DNA of 64,000 bases from Bacteroidia bacterium. Lineage in GTDB: Bacteria > Bacteroidota > Bacteroidia > Chitinophagales > Chitinophagaceae. Position numbers and translations under genes: made by a program. Position 1 is the stretch's first letter. Each line of letters opens with the position of its first letter. The notes beneath the pieces were generated by a model. That model did not search any database. It was not told where the DNA came from and saw only the letters and a list, made by a program, of their open reading frames with translations. The DNA lies in contig JAUIBA010000009.1 in NCBI GenBank assembly GCA_030427635.1, forward strand, positions 1 through 64,000, in the 5' to 3' direction. Positions 46,343 through 55,396 of this stretch are shown here, piece by piece.

Positions 46343-46757
46343 TGCTATATAATACGATGAAAGTACAGGCGACTAAGGATGTAAACTATTCCATACCAGG
46401 GTTAACCATACGGAATAGCAAGGTACAGCTAACCGCCAAGAGGCAAAACTGCGCACCTGCGCAATATTTTTTTACGACGAGCAACTTTCGCATAAAACCA
46501 TGATATTCAACTAACTGAACAATACCCGGCATGATAAAAGTTCCCAAAAATTACTCGCGCATATTTTTGTATATGTTACTATTACGAGGCAGAGATGTAA
46601 AGGGGGATGAACAGCAAATGAAAATCAGAAACATAGGGTCAGGTTTGGTAAAGTGACTGCAAGTTACACCATAAAACAGCCTGGCTGCAAGACGAAATAT
46701 CTATAGGTACTTCTATACATGACAGAAGTACGATAATGACATCAGACAGAAATGCTG
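46343..46757. other. Intergenic region between helicase and apaG
   Basis: 415 bp. Only a 41-residue open frame at 46531-46656 (MIKVPKNYSRIFLYMLLL, basic, no known motif) stands out; codon use and lack of a ribosome-binding site make it weak. Nothing else was seen. Confidence 0.4.
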
Positions 46758-47144
46758 CTAATTGAGCTTGGAGGGCACAATGAGTTTGAACTCAGGAATG
46801 ACAATGTTGAGCTTTTTCTTATTGAAGAGGTTTTCCATAAGATAGCTGCCATACATCTTGCCAATCTCACTGTAAATGTTCACTGCCGAGGTGTACTGAT
46901 AGATATCACCGGGCTGAATAACCGGCTGCTGACCTACCACACCCTCACCCTCTACCTCGCGATGGGTACCATTGCTGTCTTTTATATGCCAGTGGCGGCT
47001 GAGCAGCTTTACAGGATATATGGTAAGGTTCTCAATAGTGATGCGATAAGCAAACAGGTGCTCATATCTTACGGGATTGGACTGGGCAGGCTGATAGAAC
47101 GTCTCCACCATTATGCTTACCCCTTCTGTAACCTGCTGAGACAT
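46758..47144 (-). CDS. apaG: ApaG domain protein
   Basis: 128 aa from ATG 47144 (MSQQVTEGVSIMVETFYQ). The Fn3-like ApaG fold is shown by HLFAYRITIENLT, LLSRHWHIKDSNGT and EVEGEGVVGQQPVIQPGD. The family is linked to diadenosine tetraphosphate and metal resistance, but its activity is unclear. Confidence 0.92.
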   Translation of the reverse strand: MSQQVTEGVSIMVETFYQPAQSNPVRYEHLFAYRITIENLTIYPVKLLSRHWHIKDSNGTHREVEGEGVVGQQPVIQPGDIYQYTSAVNIYSEIGKMYGSYLMENLFNKKKLNIVIPEFKLIVPSKLN

Positions 47145-47166
47145 AGTGTTATTAAATTGTAGCAAT

Positions 47167-47174
47167 CAAAGATA
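47167..47174 (-). promoter_or_regulatory. -7 element (TATCTTTG) of apaG
   Basis: Exact TAnnTTTG 22 nt before the ATG at 47144; it supports that start, because the alternative start at 47165 would lie at the transcription start. Confidence 0.6.
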
Positions 47175-47228
47175 ATACAATTCCGGTATTAATAATGTTT
47201 CTATGTGGCAATAACGGCGGAAAAAGCA

Positions 47229-47252
47229 AGAGGGGTGCGATTGCACCCCTCT
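47229..47252 (-). terminator. Terminator of ppiD
   Basis: Perfect 10-bp stem (AGAGGGGTGC) with a 4-nt loop, T-rich downstream on the minus strand. Confidence 0.8.
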
Positions 47253-47275
47253 TTATTCATTGAATTTCTGTTTTA

Positions 47276-49486
47276 TCAGAAGTTAGAAGGATAGTAGGTA
47301 ACATCTGCTCTCTTTATGAGCGTCTGCTGCATCTGCTGATCCATTACATTCTTCATCTGACGCTCCTGCTGCATGCGCTGCTGCGCTACAACCTGGTCCA
47401 TCATACCACCATCGGGAGGTAGAGGATTAACTACTCTGTTCAGCACAGTGATGAAGAATACACCAGACTGGCCTTTGATAGCCGGAGAAACCGTATTTGG
47501 CTGGAAGCCATTGTCAAACGCATAACCTACTACTTTAGGCTCATATCCCAGGTCAGGGATGTAGGCGTTACCCAGTATCACACTATCGGACTGGTGTACT
47601 TCCTGCATGCTTTCAGCCGCGATGGCTTCAAGCGATTTGCCTTTATACTTGTTCGCTATCAGTTCAGCCTTCTTCTCGTCGCGTACACGCTGCTCCAGCA
47701 TAGGACGATCTACAGGGTTAATTTTCTTCAGACCTTTTTCTGAAATAGCAGCCAGTCTTGCTACTACATAACGCTCTTCGCCCAGCTGGAATACATCAGA
47801 AACAGTACCTACCTGTGTCTTCTTGTCAAACATCCAGCGTACTACCTCACGGGCAGGGCCTAGGCCGTTAATGTTGAAGCTGTTAATCTTCACATTCTCA
47901 CCTACACGCTTGTCATAACCGTTTTTCTTAGCAGCTGAGTTGAATGCATCTGTAGTAGTGTTCTTACCGGCAAACTCTACTGCCTTGCCATAAAGAGCAT
48001 CGATAGTGCTGTCGCCAGGAACCAGTGTTTTTGATATCATAGCCAGCTGTACTGATGGAGACATATTTGTCTGCTCCAGTATCTCTATGTAGAAGTAGCC
48101 GGTATAGTTGTCGTTAGCTACGCGAATCTTTTTAGCCTCGCCGCTCTTACCTTCAAAAATGAAATCGCCAAACTCCTTAGGTAGTGAAGGCTGGCTGAGT
48201 AGCGAGAAAGTAATCTCTCCGCCCTGCTGCTTGCTGGCCTCATCTTCAGAGTACATATTCACAACAGAGTCGAACTTAATGCCACCTTTTATCATAGCTA
48301 TAGCGCTATCTATCTTCATGCTGGCTGCAGTATCTGTTTTTACCAGAGTTTCTCCTTCTTTAGAGCGTACCATTACGTAACGCACCTTTACAGAGTCGGG
48401 ATACGTTTTACGGTCTGTAACACGCACCAGGTTATAGGCACCATTTTCGTAGTATGGACCATATATCTCGCCTACCGGCATAGCAAGCAGTGTATCGGCT
48501 GCGCGGGTAGTGAGCGTACGGCTGTTGAAATAAGCCGGCGTGTATCCATTTACCATATCGCTCTTACCGTTTACAAAAACCTCATAGTTTTTAGTAGTGG
48601 CCAGTTCCGGGCGAATCTCTTCGAGTGCACTAAGTACACGGGCTGTATCGGCAGAGGATGGTATGATGTCAAAACTTACATACTCAATGCTGCGTGTAGC
48701 CTCATCGTTAGTGAAGAGAGGCGCATGCTTTTTCATATAAGCATTGATATCCTCATCCGTAACCTTAGCCTCCACATCAGATATAGCAGTGAAAGGCACC
48801 TTTACATAACGGAGAGAAGCCGTAGACTGCAGATCCTGCATCATCTTCTTCATCTGGAATGTAGGTACATATGCAGCACCAGAAAAAAGCAGGTTGTACT
48901 TACGTACACGTGCAGCACGCATTACATAGTTCTTTACAGAGTTCCACTGCTCACGTATACGGCCTGTAGGGTCTATACGATCGCCGCGCTCTGAAATTTC
49001 TTTTTCAAAACCTTTGATACGGCCCGGGTCGAACTGACCAGACTGGGGGTCGTTAAAAATAGGTGTACCCTCTATCTGGAACTGACGGATAAGCGGGTCA
49101 CAGTTCATACCATACACCAGCTCTTTTTCCTCCTCAGCCGATACGGTAATACCCAGCTTATCGCACTGCTCGCCAGCTACGGTTTCATAAACCATCATCT
49201 GTATGAGCTGCTCAGACATCTGTGCACGGGTGGCATCGTCGAGAGAGTTACGGCCATTCTGATTATACATCAGGTAAAGCGTTTCATACTCCTTCACCCT
49301 TTCATTGTATTCACGGGGTTCGATCTTTCTACCATCCACATTCATCACATCGGTATCCCTGCCGCTGAAAAGCGATGAAAGGGAACCGCTTGTAGCATCG
49401 GAAACAATGAAGCCGACCAGTGCCAGTGCGATAATACCGCCCGCAATTTTTCCATACCGGTTTCTGATCGTTTGTATTACAGCCAT
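47276..49486 (-). CDS. Peptidyl-prolyl isomerase PpiD/SurA-like chaperone
   Basis: 736 aa. A single N-terminal membrane helix (IAGGIIALALVGFIV) anchors the protein; a SurA_N-like helical region (VDGRKIEPREYNERVKEYE) follows, and a parvulin-type domain lies in the middle (VRYVMVRSKEGET with FDSVVNMYSEDEASKQQGGE). It should assist folding of exported proteins near the Sec pore. Length is larger than E. coli PpiD by 110 residues. Confidence 0.9.
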   Translation of the reverse strand: MAVIQTIRNRYGKIAGGIIALALVGFIVSDATSGSLSSLFSGRDTDVMNVDGRKIEPREYNERVKEYETLYLMYNQNGRNSLDDATRAQMSEQLIQMMVYETVAGEQCDKLGITVSAEEEKELVYGMNCDPLIRQFQIEGTPIFNDPQSGQFDPGRIKGFEKEISERGDRIDPTGRIREQWNSVKNYVMRAARVRKYNLLFSGAAYVPTFQMKKMMQDLQSTASLRYVKVPFTAISDVEAKVTDEDINAYMKKHAPLFTNDEATRSIEYVSFDIIPSSADTARVLSALEEIRPELATTKNYEVFVNGKSDMVNGYTPAYFNSRTLTTRAADTLLAMPVGEIYGPYYENGAYNLVRVTDRKTYPDSVKVRYVMVRSKEGETLVKTDTAASMKIDSAIAMIKGGIKFDSVVNMYSEDEASKQQGGEITFSLLSQPSLPKEFGDFIFEGKSGEAKKIRVANDNYTGYFYIEILEQTNMSPSVQLAMISKTLVPGDSTIDALYGKAVEFAGKNTTTDAFNSAAKKNGYDKRVGENVKINSFNINGLGPAREVVRWMFDKKTQVGTVSDVFQLGEERYVVARLAAISEKGLKKINPVDRPMLEQRVRDEKKAELIANKYKGKSLEAIAAESMQEVHQSDSVILGNAYIPDLGYEPKVVGYAFDNGFQPNTVSPAIKGQSGVFFITVLNRVVNPLPPDGGMMDQVVAQQRMQQERQMKNVMDQQMQQTLIKRADVTYYPSNF

Positions 49487-49555
49487 CTTCGGATCTTATT
49501 TTATTTATATAAAGTACACAAAGGGGGTGCTATGCACCTAATTTACTAAGGACGG

Positions 49556-49563
49556 CAAATTTA
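49556..49563 (-). promoter_or_regulatory. -7 element (TAAATTTG) of ppiD
   Basis: Exact TAnnTTTG 69 nt before the ATG. A DnaA-box-like TTATCCACA lies upstream at 49589-49597. Confidence 0.55.
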
Positions 49564-49732
49564 TGGGAAAAATTGTGATTTCATATAGTTATCCACAGAA
49601 TGTTGGCAGGAATAAAAAAGTACCGTAAAGAACAGCCATATATAAACATGGATATATATGGAAGATAACCTATAAAATCACCTCGGCATTTTGGACTACC
49701 TTTACGGCCCGCAGCAATATAACCATCACATT

Positions 49733-50431
49733 ATGCCCCGCAATTATAAGTACCTCTTTTTTGACCTTGACCATACTTTATGGGACTTTGACAGGAACTC
49801 TGAAGCCACTATGCGGCAGCTGTATGAGGAATATGACCTGGCAGCCAGAGGCATAGAAGACTTTGACAATATGTTTGCGGTTTATAACATACATAACGAT
49901 AAGCTATGGGCCCGCTACAGGAATGGATATATAAAACGGGATGAACTAAGGTGGAAACGTATGTGGCTGATGTTGCTGGACTTTAAGATAGCCGACACCG
50001 CACTATCGCACGAGCTGAGTACGGCCTACCTGGAGATACTGCCCACACAAACCCTACTGGTGCCTCATGCACAGGAGCTGCTGGACCACTGTAAAGGGCG
50101 GTATGAGATGCACCTGATAACCAATGGTTTTGAAACCACACAACGGCTGAAACTGCAATACTCAGGTATAGCGAGATACTTTGACCTGCTTATAACCTCT
50201 GAGCGCAGCAACAGCATGAAGCCGCATAAGGATATTTTTGACTATGCGCTGAAAGAAGCCAACGCCCGTGCAGAAGACAGCATTATGATAGGCGATGCAG
50301 TAGACATAGACATAGCCGGTGCCATAAATGCCGGCTGGGACAGCGCATACTACAATCCTAAAGAGATGCCTCACAGCCACAAACCTACCTATGAGGTGAA
50401 GGGGCTGAACGAGCTGATAGCGGTTTTCTAA
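49733..50431 (+). CDS. HAD-family phosphatase, YjjG-like
   Basis: 232 aa from ATG 49733 (MPRNYKYLFFDLDHTLWDFD); a TTG at 49691 would add 14 residues that look non-coding. HAD motifs: DLDHT (I), LITNGFE (II), MKPHKDIF (III) and MIGDAVDIDIAGAINAGW (IV). YjjG acts on pyrimidine and non-canonical nucleoside monophosphates. It is convergent with gpmI over a shared palindromic terminator. Confidence 0.9.
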   Translation: MPRNYKYLFFDLDHTLWDFDRNSEATMRQLYEEYDLAARGIEDFDNMFAVYNIHNDKLWARYRNGYIKRDELRWKRMWLMLLDFKIADTALSHELSTAYLEILPTQTLLVPHAQELLDHCKGRYEMHLITNGFETTQRLKLQYSGIARYFDLLITSERSNSMKPHKDIFDYALKEANARAEDSIMIGDAVDIDIAGAINAGWDSAYYNPKEMPHSHKPTYEVKGLNELIAVF

Positions 50432-50471
50432 CATACTAAAAAGGTGCGCAGTGCGCACCTTTTTAGTATGT
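50431..50471. terminator. Bidirectional terminator, 41-bp perfect palindrome
   Basis: Two perfect 20-bp arms around a single G (50451). A and T runs on the two sides let it work in both directions, ending the HAD gene and gpmI. Confidence 0.85.
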
Positions 50472-50506
50472 CCATTCCTATATAATTACGGAAAGCAACA
50501 CATTAG

Positions 50507-52045
50507 TTAATCCTGAGGGGTAACGAGCAGCACATCGCCCGTCATATCGGCAGGAATGGGGATACCCATATATGACAGGATACTGGGGGCTATATCTCCC
50601 AGCTTGCCGGGGCGTAGCCTACCGTTATAATCGTTTGAAATAAGGAAAAGAGGTACCGGATTGAGCGTATGGGCGGTATTGGGCGAGCCATCTTCATTAA
50701 TGAGATAGTCGGCATTACCATGGTCGGCAGTGAGGAATATGGCATAACCATTTTCCAGCGCTGTAGGTACAATGCGGCTCACGCACTCATCTACCGTCTC
50801 TACCGCCTTTGTTACCGCCTCCCATACTCCTGTGTGGCCTACCATATCAGGGTTGGCAAAATTGAGGCATATGAAATCGGGCTTATCTCCTGAAAGCTCC
50901 GGCAGAATAGCTTCGGTAAGCTCCCGGGCACTCATTTCGGGCTTGAGGTCGTAAGTGGGTACCGTACGGGGCGATGGCATCATTATACGACGCTCACCAT
51001 CGAACGGCTGCTCACGGCCGCCGGAAAAGAAGAAGGTAACGTGCGGGTACTTCTCGGTCTCGGCTATACGTATCTGTGTTTTACCGGCATGCTCCAGCAC
51101 CTCACCCAGTGTATTGGTAAGGTCTTTATTACCAAATACCACATGCACATCGCGGTAGTTCTTGTCATACTCCGTCATGGTAACATAGTGGAGGCTGAGC
51201 GGGTGCATATTCTGCTCATGAAACGACTCCTGAGTAAGAGCCTGTGTGATTTCGCGGCAGCGGTCGGTACGAAAGTTGAAACATACTACTACATCACCAT
51301 CCTTAATCAGGGCATTAGGAGTACCATTTTCATCGCATACAATGAGTGGCATGATGAACTCATCTGTAACATCGTCATTATAAGACTGCTGTATAGCCGC
51401 CAGCGGGTCGGTAACATGACGGCCCATGCCATGTACCATAGCATCGTAAGCTATTTTTACCCTGTCCCAGCGCTTATCGCGGTCCATAGCATAATAGCGG
51501 CCGGTAACCGATGCCAGCATACAGCCGCTTTGTACCAGATGGTTCTGCAGGCGGGTAATGAAACCCAGACCGCTGCGGGGGTCGCAGTCGCGGCCATCGG
51601 TAAATGCATGTACGGCTACACGGGGCACATCATTGACCCGGGCCAGTGTGCATAGCTGCTCCAGATGGCTGATATGGCTATGTACGCCACCATCACTGAC
51701 AAGGCCAATGAAATGGAGCGTGCCACCATTAATCTTTGCAGTTTCAAAGGCATCGGCCAGTACCGCACTGCGCTGCGCCTCACCATCGCGGAAAGCAACA
51801 TTGATACGCTGCAGCTCCTGATATACGATACGCCCTGCACCTATATTCAGATGACCCACTTCAGAGTTGCCCATCTGACCATCGGGCAGTCCTACAGCCT
51901 CACCACAGGTGATGAGCTCTGTATTGGGGTAACGATTGTACAATGAACGTACGAAGGGTACATTAGCGTTGGCAATAGCATCGGATGCGGGCACCTGTCC
52001 GTGACCCCAGCCATCCATAATAACGAGCATTACTTTGCGTGACAT
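50507..52045 (-). CDS. gpmI: 2,3-bisphosphoglycerate-independent phosphoglycerate mutase
   Basis: 512 aa from ATG 52045. Interconverts 3- and 2-phosphoglycerate using two Mn ions. Catalytic Ser61 is in GNSEVGHLNIGAGR, metal ligands are at Asp11 (MDGWGHG), in FTDGRDCDP, and in FLTADHGNAD. A TTG at 52054 is in frame but lies inside the -7 box, so ATG is the start. Confidence 0.97.
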   Translation of the reverse strand: MSRKVMLVIMDGWGHGQVPASDAIANANVPFVRSLYNRYPNTELITCGEAVGLPDGQMGNSEVGHLNIGAGRIVYQELQRINVAFRDGEAQRSAVLADAFETAKINGGTLHFIGLVSDGGVHSHISHLEQLCTLARVNDVPRVAVHAFTDGRDCDPRSGLGFITRLQNHLVQSGCMLASVTGRYYAMDRDKRWDRVKIAYDAMVHGMGRHVTDPLAAIQQSYNDDVTDEFIMPLIVCDENGTPNALIKDGDVVVCFNFRTDRCREITQALTQESFHEQNMHPLSLHYVTMTEYDKNYRDVHVVFGNKDLTNTLGEVLEHAGKTQIRIAETEKYPHVTFFFSGGREQPFDGERRIMMPSPRTVPTYDLKPEMSARELTEAILPELSGDKPDFICLNFANPDMVGHTGVWEAVTKAVETVDECVSRIVPTALENGYAIFLTADHGNADYLINEDGSPNTAHTLNPVPLFLISNDYNGRLRPGKLGDIAPSILSYMGIPIPADMTGDVLLVTPQD

Positions 52046-52051
52046 AGGGCG

Positions 52052-52059
52052 CAAAATTA
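52052..52059 (-). promoter_or_regulatory. -7 element (TAATTTTG) of gpmI
   Basis: Exact TAnnTTTG. G is 7 nt before the ATG, so the mRNA should start at or within a nt or two of it. Confidence 0.6.
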
Positions 52060-52214
52060 ATCAAATAGTGCGGGGTGGACATAATACAGGTCAATTCGTC
52101 CGGCAAAAAAACGACTGAGAAATCCCTGTACGCGACATCCGATAACAAATCCGGGTATATAAACGTTGTATGTTACCAGAGTTTTTGTACCTTCCTTTTT
52201 AAAATCACACATCT

Positions 52215-52727
52215 ATGAAATGGTATATCCAGGCTATTAAACAGTATGCAACCTTCACAGGACGGACTTCAAGACAGGGTTATTGGATGTTTGTTCTGTT
52301 CAATGTACTTTTTTCGTTTTGTGCATCAATTCTTGATAAGCTATTCGGTACGGAAGCTGGCAATACGGGAGTATTAAGCATGCTATACAGCCTTTTTATT
52401 CTGGTACCCAGCTATGCAATATCTGTGCGCAGGTTACATGACATCGGTAAAAGCGGCATGCTGCTGCTGGCCGTAATAATTGCGACCATTATTGTGACCC
52501 TGTTTTTTATTTTCTTCGTTTTAGTCCGGGTTATGACCGGGGGCATGGATAACCTTTCCGGAGCTGATGGGGGTATATTTTTCGTGTGCGTTCTCTATTA
52601 CATTGCTGTAACTATCTGGCTGCTGGTGCTCTATTGCAAAAAGGGCACACCCGGAGTGAACAAATACGGCCCTAACCCTGAGGAGCCGGAAGATGCAGGG
52701 TATGATACCATGGGAGAAAGTATCTGA
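52215..52727 (+). CDS. DUF805 membrane protein, copy 1
   Basis: 170 aa. The DUF805 opening MKWYIQAIKQYATFTGRTSR is followed by four membrane helices, the loop signature SVRRLHDIGKSG, and a closing KYGPNPEEPED. Members are small inner-membrane proteins with no assigned activity. The second copy follows 17 nt later. Confidence 0.88.
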   Translation: MKWYIQAIKQYATFTGRTSRQGYWMFVLFNVLFSFCASILDKLFGTEAGNTGVLSMLYSLFILVPSYAISVRRLHDIGKSGMLLLAVIIATIIVTLFFIFFVLVRVMTGGMDNLSGADGGIFFVCVLYYIAVTIWLLVLYCKKGTPGVNKYGPNPEEPEDAGYDTMGESI

Positions 52728-52744
52728 GGTAAAAAGTACCTGTT

Positions 52745-53245
52745 ATGAAATGGTATGTGCTGGCTATAAAACAGTATGCCGTCTTTAGCGGCCGCACATC
52801 GCGGGAGGGATTCTGGATGTTTATCCTATTCAATCTGCTTTATTCTATGTTAGCATCTACACTGGATAATGCACTCAGCACCCGGTCTTTAACCCACAGT
52901 GGACTATTGAGCACTCTATACAACCTGTTTGTGATGATACCCTGCCTTGCCATTTCCGTACGCAGGCTGCATGACATTGGTAAAAGCGGGCGCCTTATGG
53001 GGTACTTTTCTGTAGTACCCGTGGCGGTACTCCTGTTCACGATGGCGCGGGCACTGATATGCATATCTGATATCAACATTTCAACCGGCTATCTGGACGG
53101 AGAAGCCGTAATACTCTGGATGGGGCTCTACTTTTTTGTTGTGATCATTTGGCTGACCGTACTCTTTTGCCGGAAAGGCAACCCCGGAGCGAACAAGTAT
53201 GGCCCGAACCCCGAAGAGCCAGAGGATATGGGCATGCAGGTATAA
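52745..53245 (+). CDS. DUF805 membrane protein, copy 2
   Basis: 166 aa. The same layout as the upstream copy: MKWYVLAIKQYAVFSGRTSR, four membrane helices, SVRRLHDIGKSG and KYGPNPEEPED. The ends are most alike and the middle helices differ, so this is a tandem duplication now diverging. It was probably cotranscribed with copy 1. Confidence 0.88.
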   Translation: MKWYVLAIKQYAVFSGRTSREGFWMFILFNLLYSMLASTLDNALSTRSLTHSGLLSTLYNLFVMIPCLAISVRRLHDIGKSGRLMGYFSVVPVAVLLFTMARALICISDINISTGYLDGEAVILWMGLYFFVVIIWLTVLFCRKGNPGANKYGPNPEEPEDMGMQV

Positions 53246-53331
53246 GTGAGTCCCTTGACAAAAAATGGCAATAGTATGATGAGCCGGACGAGCAACCGGC
53301 TGTAACATTGCAGTCATAAATACACATACAC

Positions 53332-53799
53332 ATGACTGCATTTCCCTACCTGCTCATTATACACTCATGGCTACGGTGGCTGGTACTGGCTACCCTTATA
53401 CTATCCCTTTACAGGGCATGGCACGGCAAGCGTAGCGGACTGCCATTTACAAAGACGGACCATATACTACGCTTTAGCACAGCTACTGTGGCACACCTGC
53501 AGCTGATAGCAGGTATTGTGCTCTACTTTATAAGCCCCGTAACAGACTATTTTATGCACCACTTCAGTGAGGCGGTACATGAGCGGCAGATACGCTTCTT
53601 TGGTATGGAGCACAGCCTGGTAATGCTATCGGCTATAACGGTGCTTACCATAGGCTCGGCAAAGGCAAAGCGGAAGAAAACAGATGCAGAAAAACACCGC
53701 ACGGTGGTGGTATGGTACACCATAGCCCTGGTGCTGATACTCTCCTCCATACCCTGGGCTTTCTCCCCGCTTACTGCCCGGCCGTGGATAAGGTGGTAA
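53332..53799 (+). CDS. Four-helix membrane protein of unknown function
   Basis: 155 aa with four predicted membrane helices. It opens YLLIIHSWLRWLVLATLILS, and conserved-looking His residues occur in IIHSWLRW, VAHLQLIAG and GMEHSLVML, one per helix. That pattern could bind haem or a metal, like small cytochrome-type proteins, but no family was recognised. It is convergent with the next gene, 7 nt between stops. Confidence 0.7.
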   Translation: MTAFPYLLIIHSWLRWLVLATLILSLYRAWHGKRSGLPFTKTDHILRFSTATVAHLQLIAGIVLYFISPVTDYFMHHFSEAVHERQIRFFGMEHSLVMLSAITVLTIGSAKAKRKKTDAEKHRTVVVWYTIALVLILSSIPWAFSPLTARPWIRW

Positions 53800-53806
53800 T
53801 GCGGCA

Positions 53807-54418
53807 TTACTCATCCGGGAAGTCATAGTAATAACCCTTTTCTTTCAGCTCAGCTACAAACTGAAGGACTTCGGGCTTTACATCATGGCGCAGCCGTGAA
53901 CTTAGTTTACCTATTTCAAACTCTATATACTCATCAAAACTGCCATTACGGTCGTGACGGTATAATGGTCTGAAAGTGAAACGAAGTTTAGGGGGCTCGT
54001 TATTGCCGGAAATATTTACCGGCTCTACTACCGCTGGCAGGCCTGCTATTGTACCATCTATGCATGGAGACTTCATGTAAGCCAGTATGGAAGTGGGATA
54101 TGTGACGCTGCCCTCATCAAACAGCGGGAGAACAGAAGTATCTGACCTGTCGCGGATAAGCTTACGAACAGCCGTATAACCACCCATAAATATCAGTAAT
54201 CCTATAATTACCGGAAAGCCTGCAACTACAACAAAAATGAGAACAGCCTCCCCTACAGTACGGTTGCCGTTGTCGTACCAATACATGTACACAGCACCTA
54301 ATGGAAACAGGAGGAGCAGGAAGAGAATTTTAGCTACACTGGGTATATGAAACCATCTCTGAAAGCGGTGCATCATTATATGCAAGATAGAAAACCTGCT
54401 TTTTACTATCTTCAACAA
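53807..54418 (-). CDS. Membrane protein of unknown function
   Basis: 203 aa (189 if it starts at ATG 54376). Two membrane helices at about 28-45 and 57-80 are followed by a soluble C-terminal domain of about 120 residues with no known motif. It is divergent from folD with 16 nt between starts, so promoters must overlap the coding ends. Confidence 0.6.
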   Translation of the reverse strand: MLKIVKSRFSILHIMMHRFQRWFHIPSVAKILFLLLLFPLGAVYMYWYDNGNRTVGEAVLIFVVVAGFPVIIGLLIFMGGYTAVRKLIRDRSDTSVLPLFDEGSVTYPTSILAYMKSPCIDGTIAGLPAVVEPVNISGNNEPPKLRFTFRPLYRHDRNGSFDEYIEFEIGKLSSRLRHDVKPEVLQFVAELKEKGYYYDFPDE

Positions 54419-54434
54419 AAAATTATTTTAAGGT

Positions 54435-55313
54435 ATGCAACTACTGGATGGTGTGCTTGTCTCCGGCCATATAAAGGAGCAGATAAAACAGGAAGCTATT
54501 GACTGGCAGGCAGCGGGCGGTAAAAAGCCGCACCTGGCAGCTATACTGGTGGGTAACAACCCTGCCAGTGAGGCTTATGTAGGCTCAAAGGTGAAGCACT
54601 GTGACGAGCTGGGATTTGACTCCACACTGCTGCGCCTGCCGTCAGAAACCACTGAGGCTGCCCTGATAGCAGAAGTACAGCGGCTGAATGAGGACCCTGC
54701 TGTAGATGGCATACTGGTGCAGCTACCCCTGCCCGAACATATATCGCCCGACTCTGTAATCAATGCCATAGACCCGGGTAAGGATGTGGATGGTTTTCAC
54801 CCAATATCGCAGGGGCGCATGGTGCTGGGACAGCCTACCTTCCTGCCGGCTACGCCATACGGCATTATGCTGATGCTGGAGTACTATAAAATAAACACAT
54901 CGGGCATGCACTGTGTGGTGATAGGCCGCAGCAATATAGTAGGTACGCCCATGAGTGTACTCATGAGCCGCGCCAGCAATCCCGGCAATGCTACGGTGAC
55001 GCTGTGCCACTCCCGCACCCGCAACCTGAAAGACTTTACCCTGAATGCCGACATCATTATAGCTGCTATAGGCAAACCCCGATATGTAACTGCCGATATG
55101 GTAAAGCCGGGCGCTATAGTAATAGACGTAGGAATAAACCGTATAGAGGATGCCAGCAGAAAGAGCGGCAGCCGCCTGGTGGGCGATGTGGACTTTGACA
55201 ATGTGGCACCACTGTGCAGCTACATAACGCCAGTGCCTAAGGGCGTGGGGCTGATGACCATATGCGGACTGATGAAAAACACGCTGCAGGCTGCAAAGCA
55301 GAAAGGCATATAG
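54435..55313 (+). CDS. folD: Methylenetetrahydrofolate dehydrogenase/cyclohydrolase
   Basis: 292 aa. Bifunctional one-carbon enzyme. Motifs: YVGSKVKHCDELGF with the catalytic Lys, DGILVQLPLPEHI, DVDGFHP, and the Rossmann signature GRSNIVGTPMSVLM; VGDVDFDN and TPVPKGVGLMT near the end. AAGG lies 9 nt upstream as a ribosome-binding site. Confidence 0.96.
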   Translation: MQLLDGVLVSGHIKEQIKQEAIDWQAAGGKKPHLAAILVGNNPASEAYVGSKVKHCDELGFDSTLLRLPSETTEAALIAEVQRLNEDPAVDGILVQLPLPEHISPDSVINAIDPGKDVDGFHPISQGRMVLGQPTFLPATPYGIMLMLEYYKINTSGMHCVVIGRSNIVGTPMSVLMSRASNPGNATVTLCHSRTRNLKDFTLNADIIIAAIGKPRYVTADMVKPGAIVIDVGINRIEDASRKSGSRLVGDVDFDNVAPLCSYITPVPKGVGLMTICGLMKNTLQAAKQKGI

Positions 55314-55349
55314 CCATACAACGGGAATAACACCACCTAAAATAAATAC

Positions 55350-55363
55350 TGCGGCATGCCGCA
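55350..55363 (+). promoter_or_regulatory. Palindrome in the queE promoter
   Basis: TGCGGCATGCCGCA is a perfect 14-bp palindrome that ends 5 nt before the -7 element at 55369-55376, where a regulator would block or recruit RNA polymerase. Confidence 0.45.
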
Positions 55364-55368
55364 TTGTG

Positions 55369-55376
55369 TACCTTTG
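55369..55376 (+). promoter_or_regulatory. -7 element (TACCTTTG) of queE
   Basis: Exact TAnnTTTG 20 nt before the GTG at 55397, supporting that start. Confidence 0.6.
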
Positions 55377-55396
55377 CGCCATAAACAGATGCCAGA

